From: an uncultured Collinsella sp.
Lineage (GTDB): Bacteria > Actinomycetota > Coriobacteriia > Coriobacteriales > Coriobacteriaceae
Assembly (NCBI GenBank): GCA_900542555.1
Contig: UQNU01000022.1
Location: 1 to 32,539 of the forward strand
Length of the DNA stretch: 32,539 bases
Direction: 5' to 3'
Positions 24,107 to 30,518 of the stretch are shown piece by piece. Numbering within the stretch: the stretch's first letter is position 1; each line of letters begins with the position of its first letter. Below the pieces are notes generated by a model. It did not search any database. It saw only the letters and a program-made list of their open reading frames with translations, and was not told the origin of the DNA. Made by a program: the position numbers and the translations under genes.

Positions 24107-25018
24107 ATGTCCCACAATACCCTGCCGACCGTCGCTGAGCTTTCGGGCGAGATGCGCGAGCGCTTGGCCAAGGTCAAGTACGTCTTTACCGACCTGGATG
24201 CCACGATGCTCGCACCCGGCTCGTGCGTGCTGCGCGACAACGACGGCAACCCCTCGACCAAACTCGTCGAGGCCGTCGTGGCGCTCGCTCGCGCTGGTAT
24301 TCAGGTGGTTCCCACCTCGGGCCGCAACCGTACCATGATCCACGAGGACGCGCGCGTGCTCGGCCTCAACTCCTACATTGGTGAGATGGGCGGCCTGGTC
24401 ATGTACGACCTCAAAGCCAACGATTGGGAGTATCTGACCGGCGACATGCCTTACGACCCCGCCTGTGGCCTCACGCCGCACCAGGTGATCGAGCAGACCG
24501 GCGTGTGCGAGAAGATCATCGCCCGCTGGCCGCACAAGATCGAGTATCACAACGACATGTCGACCGGCTACAAATACCGTGAGGTCACCGTCGGCATGCG
24601 CGGCGATGTGCCCGATGATGAGGTTCAGGCCATCCTGGACGAGGCCGGCTGCGGTCTGATCTGGGCTTGCAACGGCCATCTGACTCACCTGTCCAAGCCG
24701 ACGACGCTCGAGCTCGATCGCGTCGAGGACGGTCGCGCCTTCAACATCAATCCGGCGGGTCTTAACAAAGGCGTTGCCATTGCGCGCTTCTGCGAGCACC
24801 TGGGGATCGAGCGCGAGGAGACGCTTGCGCTCGGCGACTCCGAGTCCGACTTCTACATGGCCGACCATGTTGGCATGTTCTGCCTGGTCGAGAATGGTCT
24901 GACGAGCGCCGGTGCCCCGGAGTTCTTGGACGCCTGCGACAATGCCTATATTACGCGCGGCAAGATTGTCGACGGTTGGGTGGCAACGGCCGAGCTGCTG
25001 GTCGCAGCCCGTTCGTAG
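24107..25018 (+). CDS. HAD-superfamily (Cof/IIB type) phosphatase
   Basis: The 303-residue protein shows the HAD motifs in order: FTDLDATML (nucleophile Asp and second Asp), PTSGRNRTM (motif II), a lysine in NKGVAIARF, and GDSESDFYMAD (motif IV). The cap between them places it in the IIB type, which hydrolyses sugar phosphates and other small phosphomonoesters. The substrate is unknown. The ATG at 24107 is chosen because ACGGAG lies upstream; an earlier in-frame ATG at 24065 has no site. Its place between murE and murI hints at a link to wall metabolism, but this is inference. Confidence 0.87.
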   Translation: MSHNTLPTVAELSGEMRERLAKVKYVFTDLDATMLAPGSCVLRDNDGNPSTKLVEAVVALARAGIQVVPTSGRNRTMIHEDARVLGLNSYIGEMGGLVMYDLKANDWEYLTGDMPYDPACGLTPHQVIEQTGVCEKIIARWPHKIEYHNDMSTGYKYREVTVGMRGDVPDDEVQAILDEAGCGLIWACNGHLTHLSKPTTLELDRVEDGRAFNINPAGLNKGVAIARFCEHLGIEREETLALGDSESDFYMADHVGMFCLVENGLTSAGAPEFLDACDNAYITRGKIVDGWVATAELLVAARS

Positions 25019-25069
25019 CGCGACGCATCACGATTGGTCGCATTTTTCGAGAGAGAATCTGGTGAGGTA

Positions 25070-25954
25070 ATGTCCGATATCGATAATATGGCCGGGGACA
25101 CGCGTCCGATCGGCGTGTTCGACTCGGGCCTGGGCGGCTTGACGGTCGCGCGCGCGATCGCAACGGCACTTCCGCACGAGTCCGTCTACTATTTCGGTGA
25201 CACTAAGCGCTGCCCTTATGGCACCCGCACCGAGGACGAGGTTCGCTCGTTTGCGCTGCAGGCGGGCCGCTGGCTATCGAGGCACGACGTTAAGATCATG
25301 GTCATCGCCTGCAACACGGCGACCGCCGCGGCCTTGCGTTTGGCTCAGCAAGTGCTCGACGTTCCCGTCATCGGTGTGATCGCCCCGGGCGCGCGCGCCG
25401 CCATCAACAGCACGCGTACGCGTCGCGTGGGCGTGCTCGCCACCAATCTCACCATTCGCTCGGGCGCCTACACGCGCGCCATCCAGGATTTGGATGCTGG
25501 TGTCGATGTGTATGGCTGCCCGGCTTCGAGCTTTGTCGAGGTCGTCGAGCACGAGCTCGCCTCGGGCGCGCATCTGCAGGAGCAGTGGCTCGAGAACGAG
25601 GATATTTTTGATACGCCAGCCGTTCGCGCGCTGGTTGGCGCCACAGTCGAGCCGCTGCACGATCGTGGCATCGATACCGTGGTACTCGGCTGCACGCATT
25701 TCCCGCTGCTCGTGGGGCCTATTCGCCATGCGCTGGGTCCCGGAGTGCGCGTGGTGAGTTCCGCCGAGGAGACCACGCGCGAGCTGACCGATATTCTCAC
25801 GCGCCGCGAGCAGCTGGCGGGCGACACAGCCGAGCCGCAGCATCGCTTTGCCACCACGTCTGACAACATTGCCGAGTTTGCGGTGGCGGGTAGCTTTATC
25901 TTTGGCCAGCCGCTCAAAAGCATCGAACATATCGATATCGATGAGCTGAAATAG
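25070..25954 (+). CDS. murI: Glutamate racemase MurI
   Basis: The 294-residue product converts L- to D-glutamate for peptidoglycan. The two catalytic cysteines are Cys81 (IACNTATAA) and Cys208 (GCTHFPLL). Further marks are IGVFDSGLGGLTV, FGDTKRCPYG and VIGVIAPGA. The start is ATG 25070 with GGTGAGG immediately upstream; an in-frame TTG at 25034 is less likely. It follows the HAD gene by 51 bases. Confidence 0.96.
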   Translation: MSDIDNMAGDTRPIGVFDSGLGGLTVARAIATALPHESVYYFGDTKRCPYGTRTEDEVRSFALQAGRWLSRHDVKIMVIACNTATAAALRLAQQVLDVPVIGVIAPGARAAINSTRTRRVGVLATNLTIRSGAYTRAIQDLDAGVDVYGCPASSFVEVVEHELASGAHLQEQWLENEDIFDTPAVRALVGATVEPLHDRGIDTVVLGCTHFPLLVGPIRHALGPGVRVVSSAEETTRELTDILTRREQLAGDTAEPQHRFATTSDNIAEFAVAGSFIFGQPLKSIEHIDIDELK

Positions 25955-26008
25955 ATGTAAGGCAGCCGTCAAGGCCTTCGCCACATCTTTTGCCGAAAGG
26001 ATATTTCT

Positions 26009-26734
26009 ATGGAGTACATGCAGGTCAACCGCGCTAACGGTCGCGCCGCCAACGAGTTGCGCCCCGTTAAGCTCACCCGCGGCGTTATGAAGCACGCCCA
26101 CGGCTCGTGCCTGGCCGAGTTCGGCGACACGCGCGTACTGTGCGCCGCCACCATCGAGGAGGGTGTGCCGGGTTGGCGCAAGGGCGCCAAGGCCGGCTGG
26201 GTAACGGCGGAATATGCGATGCTGCCGGCCTCGACCGGTAAACGCTGCAAGCGCGAGCATGCCAACCGCAAGGGCCGCTCCATGGAGATCGAGCGGCTTA
26301 TCGGCCGCAGTCTGCGTACTGTCGTCAACATGAAGGCGCTCGGCGAGTACACCGTTACCGTCGACTGCGATGTGATCCAGGCCGATGGCGGCACGCGTAC
26401 GGCGAGCATTACCGGTGCCTGGTTGGCGCTGCACGACGCCCTTGCCATGTGGGTCGAGGCGGGCAAACTCGAGCGCATCCCGCTCACGGGCCAGGTTGCC
26501 GCCATTTCCATGGGCGTCGTCGACGGCAACACCCTGCTCGACTTGGATTATTCCGAGGACAGCCACGCCGAGGTCGACATGAACCTCGTCGCCACCGATT
26601 CCGGTGAGATGATCGAACTCCAGGGTACCGGCGAGCAGGCGCCCTTCGATCGCAAGCGTCTCAACGCCCTGCTCGACCTGGGCGACAAGGGTATCGCCGA
26701 GCTCATCGAGCTTCAGCGCCAAGCCCTCGCCTAA
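26009..26734 (+). CDS. rph: Ribonuclease PH
   Basis: The 241-residue phosphate-dependent 3'-exoribonuclease trims tRNA precursors. Marks are the start with R-ANELRPVKLTRG, GDTRVLCAATIEEGVP, the phosphate-site segment GKRCKREHANRKGRSMEIERLIGRSLR, and QADGGTRTASITGAW. Length is normal. The murI-rph-rdgB order is common in Gram-positive bacteria. A copy of the 50-bp hairpin repeat starts at the base after its stop codon, so part of the transcripts may end here. Confidence 0.97.
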   Translation: MEYMQVNRANGRAANELRPVKLTRGVMKHAHGSCLAEFGDTRVLCAATIEEGVPGWRKGAKAGWVTAEYAMLPASTGKRCKREHANRKGRSMEIERLIGRSLRTVVNMKALGEYTVTVDCDVIQADGGTRTASITGAWLALHDALAMWVEAGKLERIPLTGQVAAISMGVVDGNTLLDLDYSEDSHAEVDMNLVATDSGEMIELQGTGEQAPFDRKRLNALLDLGDKGIAELIELQRQALA

Positions 26735-26784
26735 CCTGCCAAAAAGGGATGTTAATTTTGGCAGGTTTTATCTGGGAAAACGTC
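26735..26784 (+). repeat. 50-bp intergenic hairpin repeat, copy 2
   Basis: CCTGCCAAAA (26735-26744) pairs perfectly with TTTTGGCAGG (26757-26766), then TTTTA, then the conserved tail TCTGGGAAAACGTC with a GTTTT/AAAAC dyad. It starts exactly after the rph stop, as copy 1 (631-680) does after the Asp23-like gene. The two differ at three positions. The stem and T-run would work as a terminator. Confidence 0.85.
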
Positions 26785-26877
26785 GAAGTATAAGACTGCC
26801 GTTGATTGAGACGGGAGAGAGACCGAAGTCCTCGTCGTCCTCAACTCGGCATTGCTATAGAGACAAGGAGGCCAGTC

Positions 26878-27519
26878 ATGGCACTTGAGAAGATTGACAT
26901 CGACACCCTCGACCCGGCGGCGACCATCGTCGTGGCAACGGGCAACGCCCATAAGCTCACCGAGATCGAGGCCATTTTGGGCAAGGTCATGCCCGAGGTG
27001 CGCTTTGTGGCGCTCGGCCAGCTGGGTGATTTTGAGGATCCCGAGGAAAACGGCACGACGTTTTTGGAGAACGCCATCATCAAGGCCCAAGCCGCGGTTG
27101 AGGAGACGGGCCTTATGGCCATTGCCGACGATTCGGGCTTGGTCGTCGACGCGCTGGACGGTGAGCCCGGTGTGTATAGCGCGCGCTATGCGGGCGTGCA
27201 CGGAGACGATGCCGCCAACAACGCCAAGCTGCTCGTAAATCTGGAGGGCGTGGCCGACGAGGACCGCACTGCGCGCTTTATGAGCGTCGTCGCGCTCATC
27301 GACACGGACGGTTTGGTCACCTATGGCGAGGGCGCCTGCGAGGGCGTTATCGCGCACGAGGGCCGCGGCGACCATGGTTTTGGCTATGACCCGCTGTTCC
27401 TGCCGGTCGACACGCCGGGCAAGACCATGGCCGAGCTGACGGCTGACGAGAAGAACGCCATCAGCCATCGTTTCCACGCGCTCGAGCATCTGTCCGCCAA
27501 GCTGACGGGCGAGGAGTAG
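26878..27519 (+). CDS. rdgB: XTP/dITP pyrophosphatase (RdgB/HAM1 family)
   Basis: The 213-residue product removes non-canonical purine nucleotides such as dITP and XTP from the pool by pyrophosphate cleavage. Marks are VVATGNAHKLTEIEAIL, ENAIIKAQAAVEETGL, ADDSGLVVDALDGEPGVYSARYAG and GFGYDPLFLP. The start is ATG 26878 with AAGGAGG at 26865-26871. About 10 residues precede the first strand, slightly longer than minimal members. dtd follows after 3 bases. Confidence 0.95.
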   Translation: MALEKIDIDTLDPAATIVVATGNAHKLTEIEAILGKVMPEVRFVALGQLGDFEDPEENGTTFLENAIIKAQAAVEETGLMAIADDSGLVVDALDGEPGVYSARYAGVHGDDAANNAKLLVNLEGVADEDRTARFMSVVALIDTDGLVTYGEGACEGVIAHEGRGDHGFGYDPLFLPVDTPGKTMAELTADEKNAISHRFHALEHLSAKLTGEE

Positions 27520-27522
27520 ACC

Positions 27523-27969
27523 GTGCGTGCGGTGGTGCAGCGCGTGCTCAACGCCGGCGTGACGGTCGACGGCGAGTGCGTGGGCCGCATTGGACGCGGC
27601 TACCTGGTGCTGCTGGGTGTGGGCCATGGCGATACGCGTGCCGAGGCCGACAAGCTGTGGGGCAAGCTCCGCGGGCTGCGTATCAACGAGGACGAGAACG
27701 GCAAGACCAACTTGGCGCTTGCCGATGTCGACGGCGAGGTGCTCGTGGTGTCGCAGTTCACGCTGTTCGCCGACTGCCGCCACGGTCGCCGTCCGTCGTT
27801 TACGGATGCCGGCGCCCCCGATGTCGCCAACGAGCTCTACGAGTACTTCCTGACGCTCGTTCGTCAAGATGTCGAACACGTGGCGCACGGCATCTTTGGC
27901 GCCGATATGAAAGTCGATCTCGTCAACGACGGCCCATTCACCATCGTCTTGGACACCGACAACCTTTAG
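27523..27969 (+). CDS. dtd: D-aminoacyl-tRNA deacylase
   Basis: The 148-residue product removes D-amino acids wrongly attached to tRNA. The start is a GTG three bases after the rdgB stop, with GAGGAG in the end of rdgB as its site. Marks are MRAVVQRVLNAGVTV, SQFTLFADCRHGRRPSF and the Gly-Pro motif in NDGPFTIVLDT. The usual residue after Gly-Pro is Val; here it is Phe. Neighbouring murI makes D-glutamate, so deacylation activity in the same transcript is sensible but not proven linked. Confidence 0.94.
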   Translation: MRAVVQRVLNAGVTVDGECVGRIGRGYLVLLGVGHGDTRAEADKLWGKLRGLRINEDENGKTNLALADVDGEVLVVSQFTLFADCRHGRRPSFTDAGAPDVANELYEYFLTLVRQDVEHVAHGIFGADMKVDLVNDGPFTIVLDTDNL

Positions 27970-27997
27970 GTTACGCGGTTTTACCAAACCGCGTAAC
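27970..27997 (+). terminator. Repeated GTTACGCGG hairpin, copy 1
   Basis: GTTACGCGGTTT (27970-27981) pairs perfectly with AAACCGCGTAAC (27986-27997), loop TACC, beginning at the base after the dtd stop. The same stem recurs behind lysS. No T-run follows, so a terminator role is uncertain. Confidence 0.6.
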
Positions 27998-28055
27998 AAC
28001 TGGTCATGCGAGGTTGTCGTCTGGTACGTATTTGGGACGGGGCTTATTTAGCTAC

Positions 28056-28085
28056 TTGCGTATGGCCACAACAGGGTGCTATAGT
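28056..28085 (+). promoter_or_regulatory. Promoter of veg-ispE
   Basis: TTGCGT (28056-28061) and TATAGT (28080-28085) are 18 bases apart. A GGGG-TATTAT-CCCC stem followed by five Ts (28107-28125) lies in the leader, resembling a weak terminator or attenuator. Confidence 0.55.
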
Positions 28086-28152
28086 ATTAGAGTTTTGTCT
28101 ATCTTAGGGGTATTATCCCCTTTTTGAATTGCACCTTCTGGAGGCCCTGTTC

Positions 28153-28449
28153 ATGGAAGAGATGGAAGTCAATCACGTCGACGACATCCACGAGAAGCTG
28201 ACCGATATGGTGGGCGATCGCGTCAAGGTTAAGGCCAACATGGGCCGTACCCGCGTCGTCGAGCGCATGGGCACCATCAAGAGCGTCCACCCCGCCGTCT
28301 TTATCGTCGAGGTTGACGAGCGTCGTGGCCGCAAGTCGCGTCAGTCCTACCAGTATATCGATGTGCTCACCGGTCAGGTCGAGCTGTTCGACCCCGAGAG
28401 CGGCGAGCACATCTTTACCCCGCTCGGCAATCAGCTCGAGGAGCATTAA
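28153..28449 (+). CDS. veg: Veg family protein
   Basis: The 98-residue small protein is a Veg homologue; in Bacillus subtilis Veg affects biofilm formation, and the molecular role is unclear. The core EKLTDMVGDRVKVKANMGR, VVERMGTIKSVHPAVFIVEV and RQSYQYIDVLTGQVEL matches the family. The start is ATG 28153 with GGAGG eight to nine bases upstream; an upstream in-frame TTG and an ATG at 28162 are alternatives. ispE starts two bases after its stop, so the two are co-transcribed. Confidence 0.9.
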   Translation: MEEMEVNHVDDIHEKLTDMVGDRVKVKANMGRTRVVERMGTIKSVHPAVFIVEVDERRGRKSRQSYQYIDVLTGQVELFDPESGEHIFTPLGNQLEEH

Positions 28450-28451
28450 CG

Positions 28452-29348
28452 GTGACCGATCGGTCCCTGACTCTTTCCGCGCCGGCAAAGATTAACCTCT
28501 ACCTGGGGGTTCATACCGAGCGCGATGACCGCGGCTACCACAGGGTCGATTCCCTGATGGCGGCCGTCGGTCTTTCCGATACCGTGACGGTCACGCCGGC
28601 GCAGGCGCTGACCGTCCAGACGGTTCCGGCATCAGATTTTCCCATGCAAAAGAATACGGCGTATCGGGCTGCGGTTGCTATGGCCGAGCATTATGGTCGC
28701 GAGGCAAACATCTGCGTGACGATTGAGAAGCGCATTCCATTGTGCGCCGGCTTGGGCGGCCCCTCGACGGATGCGGCCGCGGTCATTGTCGCCTTGGCAG
28801 AGCTCTGGGGCATTGATCGCACCGACCCAGCGCTCGACGATATTGCGCGGGGCATTGGTGCTGACGTCCCGTTCTTTTTGCACGCGAGTCCTGCGTTCTA
28901 CGTAGGTGGGGGAGACGTGCTGGCAACTGAGTACCCCGCGCTGCCCGCGACGCCCGTCGTGCTGGTCAAGCCGCGCGAGGCAAGCGTTTCGACAATTGAA
29001 GCCTATCGACGTTTTGACGAGGCCCCGGTGCCTGCGGACAAGCCCGGCGCGATAGCTTCTGCCTTGCGTGCTGGTGATGCCGAGACGGCATATGCACTCA
29101 TCCATAACAATCTGGGTGTCATTTCCGCACAGATGGAGTCGCAGATTCAAACGGTCCTCGACTGGCTGCGTAAACAGGACGGAACCGTTGCTGTAGATGT
29201 GTGCGGATCGGGCGCTTGCTCGTTTGCCATTTGCGACACCGCCGCCACGGCCGAAAGGCTTGCCGATGCTGCCCGGCAAAATGGCTGGTGGGCCTGCGCG
29301 ACTGAGCTTATTCCCAACACGGTTCAAATCGACGCGCCAAAGAAATAA
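28452..29348 (+). CDS. ispE: 4-diphosphocytidyl-2-C-methyl-D-erythritol kinase IspE
   Basis: The 298-residue GHMP kinase performs the fourth step of the MEP isoprenoid pathway. It begins at a GTG two bases after veg, with GAGGAG at the end of veg as the likely site. Marks are SAPAKINLYLGV, GYHRVDSLMAAV, and the ATP loop PLCAGLGGPSTDAAA. In that loop the usual GLGGGSS reads GLGGPST, a proline in place of a glycine. IGADVPFFL and DVCGSGACSFAI are intact. The veg-ispE order is common in Gram-positives. Confidence 0.94.
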   Translation: MTDRSLTLSAPAKINLYLGVHTERDDRGYHRVDSLMAAVGLSDTVTVTPAQALTVQTVPASDFPMQKNTAYRAAVAMAEHYGREANICVTIEKRIPLCAGLGGPSTDAAAVIVALAELWGIDRTDPALDDIARGIGADVPFFLHASPAFYVGGGDVLATEYPALPATPVVLVKPREASVSTIEAYRRFDEAPVPADKPGAIASALRAGDAETAYALIHNNLGVISAQMESQIQTVLDWLRKQDGTVAVDVCGSGACSFAICDTAATAERLADAARQNGWWACATELIPNTVQIDAPKK

Positions 29349-29397
29349 AAATTTCTCTAGCATGCGGCGAAAATCTTTGTTACTATAGTCGAGCTAA

Positions 29398-29474
29398 CGG
29401 GTTGTGGCTCAGTTTGGTAGAGCACTGCGTTCGGGACGCAGGGGTCGCTGGTTCAAATCCAGTCAACCCGACCA
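29398..29474 (+). tRNA. tRNA-Pro (anticodon CGG)
   Basis: The 77-base cloverleaf has acceptor CGGGTTG/CAACCCG, D arm GCTC...GAGC, anticodon arm CTGCG-TTCGGGA-CGCAG (anticodon CGG), T arm GCTGG-TTCAAAT-CCAGT, discriminator A and encoded CCA. A TATAGT at 29384-29389 lies upstream as a likely -10 element. Confidence 0.96.
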
Positions 29475-29484
29475 GAGCATGAGG

Positions 29485-29513
29485 AGGGACCGCTTCTTGC
29501 GGTCCCTTTTTTT
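29485..29513 (+). terminator. Terminator of tRNA-Pro
   Basis: AGGGACCGC and GCGGTCCCT pair around TTCTT and are followed by a run of Ts, starting 11 bases after the CCA end. Confidence 0.93.
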
Positions 29514-29521
29514 AGCTAGTG

Positions 29522-29550
29522 TTGTGATACCGCGATACCCGCGGTATACT
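29522..29550 (+). promoter_or_regulatory. tatA promoter with an embedded palindromic operator candidate
   Basis: TTGTGA (29522-29527) and TATACT (29545-29550) are exactly 17 bases apart. Between and overlapping them is the dyad ATACCGCG (29527-29534), five bases, CGCGGTAT (29540-29547). A protein bound there would block RNA polymerase. The regulator is unknown. Confidence 0.6.
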
Positions 29551-29586
29551 CATTCGAGCTTGTCTCGCTGTATTGTGGAGGTCTAC

Positions 29587-29862
29587 ATGTTTGGACTGAG
29601 GGCTCCTGAGCTCATCATTATTCTCGTCGTTGTCCTGATTATCTTCGGGCCCAAGAACCTGCCGAAGCTCGGCAAGTCCCTCGGCTCTACCGTCAAGAAT
29701 ATCCGTGAGGGTATGGAGGGCGACGATAAGGCCGAGACCAAGCAGGCCGAGGAGGTCGTGGTCGAGCAGTCCGAGGAGGACAAGGAGATCGCTGAGCTCG
29801 AGGCCAAGCTCGCTGCTGCCAAGAAGAAGCAGGCAGAGGACAGCGACGCGGACGCAGAGTAG
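29587..29862 (+). CDS. tatA: Sec-independent protein translocase subunit TatA/TatB-like
   Basis: The 91-residue protein has an N-terminal membrane helix (ELIIILVVVLIIFG) followed by the hinge and amphipathic helix GPKNLPKLGKSLGSTVKNIR, the hallmark of TatA. The C-terminal half is charged, Glu/Lys-rich and probably disordered. TatA oligomers form the pathway for folded proteins across the membrane with TatC. No tatC is nearby, so it must be elsewhere if the system is complete. TGTGGAGG precedes the start. The gene is monocistronic, between two terminators. Confidence 0.92.
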   Translation: MFGLRAPELIIILVVVLIIFGPKNLPKLGKSLGSTVKNIREGMEGDDKAETKQAEEVVVEQSEEDKEIAELEAKLAAAKKKQAEDSDADAE

Positions 29863-29887
29863 TCCCATCCCTTTGGGGTGAGCACCT

Positions 29888-29920
29888 GACCGGCTTGCCC
29901 GCAGGCTAGCCGGTCTTTTT
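29888..29920 (+). terminator. Terminator of tatA
   Basis: GACCGGCT and AGCCGGTC pair across a 12-base loop (with inner GC pairing) and are followed by five Ts. Confidence 0.88.
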
Positions 29921-29968
29921 CGTTTTGTTGACAGTTGATTGTTTGATCAGAGTTGGGGAGATATCCGT

Positions 29969-30439
29969 ATGGACGCAAGCCAGATCGTACTGACCGCTGA
30001 GGGCCGCCAGAAGCTCGTCGAGGAGCTCGCTTGGCGTGAGGGCGATTACGCCAAGGAGATCGTCGAGGACATCAAGGAAGCCCGCGCGTTCGGCGACCTT
30101 TCGGAGAACTCCGAGTACGACGCCGCTAAGGACAAGCAGGCCCAGAACGCCGCTCGTATTGCCGAGATCCAGGCCATCCTCGCCAACGCTCAGGTTGCTG
30201 CCACCACGGGCGACCTGACCGTCTCCATCGGTTCCACCGTTTCGCTGATTGATCCCAACGGCGAGGTCATGGAAGTCACGCTCGTCGGTACCACCGAGAC
30301 CAACTCGCTCGAGCACAAGATTTCCAACGAGTCTCCGGTCGGTCACGCCATCATCGGTCACGGCGAGGGCGACTCCGTCGAGGTCGTTACGCCTTCCGGC
30401 AAGACTCGCGTCTACACCATCGCCAAGATCGCACGCTAG
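29969..30439 (+). CDS. greA: Transcription elongation factor GreA
   Basis: The 156-residue product rescues backtracked RNA polymerase by stimulating transcript cleavage. The N-terminal coiled coil runs from ILTAEGRQKL-like VLTAEGRQKLVEEL, and its tip carries the acidic residues in FGDLSENSEYDAAKD. The C-terminal domain has the FKBP-like segment with GHAIIGHGEGDSVEVVTPSG. The ATG at 29969 with GGGGAG upstream is the start; an in-frame TTG 10 codons earlier is rejected. It precedes lysS, as in many Gram-positive genomes. Confidence 0.96.
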   Translation: MDASQIVLTAEGRQKLVEELAWREGDYAKEIVEDIKEARAFGDLSENSEYDAAKDKQAQNAARIAEIQAILANAQVAATTGDLTVSIGSTVSLIDPNGEVMEVTLVGTTETNSLEHKISNESPVGHAIIGHGEGDSVEVVTPSGKTRVYTIAKIAR

Positions 30440-30467
30440 ACCACGGTCCCGCGTAAAGGTATGTTTT

Positions 30468-30500
30468 CGCTCCCTGGGACCGAATCCTGGGGAGCGTTTT
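30468..30500 (+). terminator. Terminator or attenuator between greA and lysS
   Basis: CGCTCCC (30468-30474) pairs with GGGAGCG (30490-30496), followed by TTTTAG. An alternative stem GGTCCC (30445-30450) with GGGACC (30476-30481) would enclose one strand of it, so the two structures are mutually exclusive. This looks like a terminator, perhaps with a switch. Confidence 0.6.
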
Positions 30501-30518
30501 AGTTTGAGGAGCTAACTT

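Noticed and set aside
23996..24868. A 290-codon minus-strand frame opposite the HAD gene
   Set aside because: Shadow of a gene with clear HAD motifs in the plus direction.
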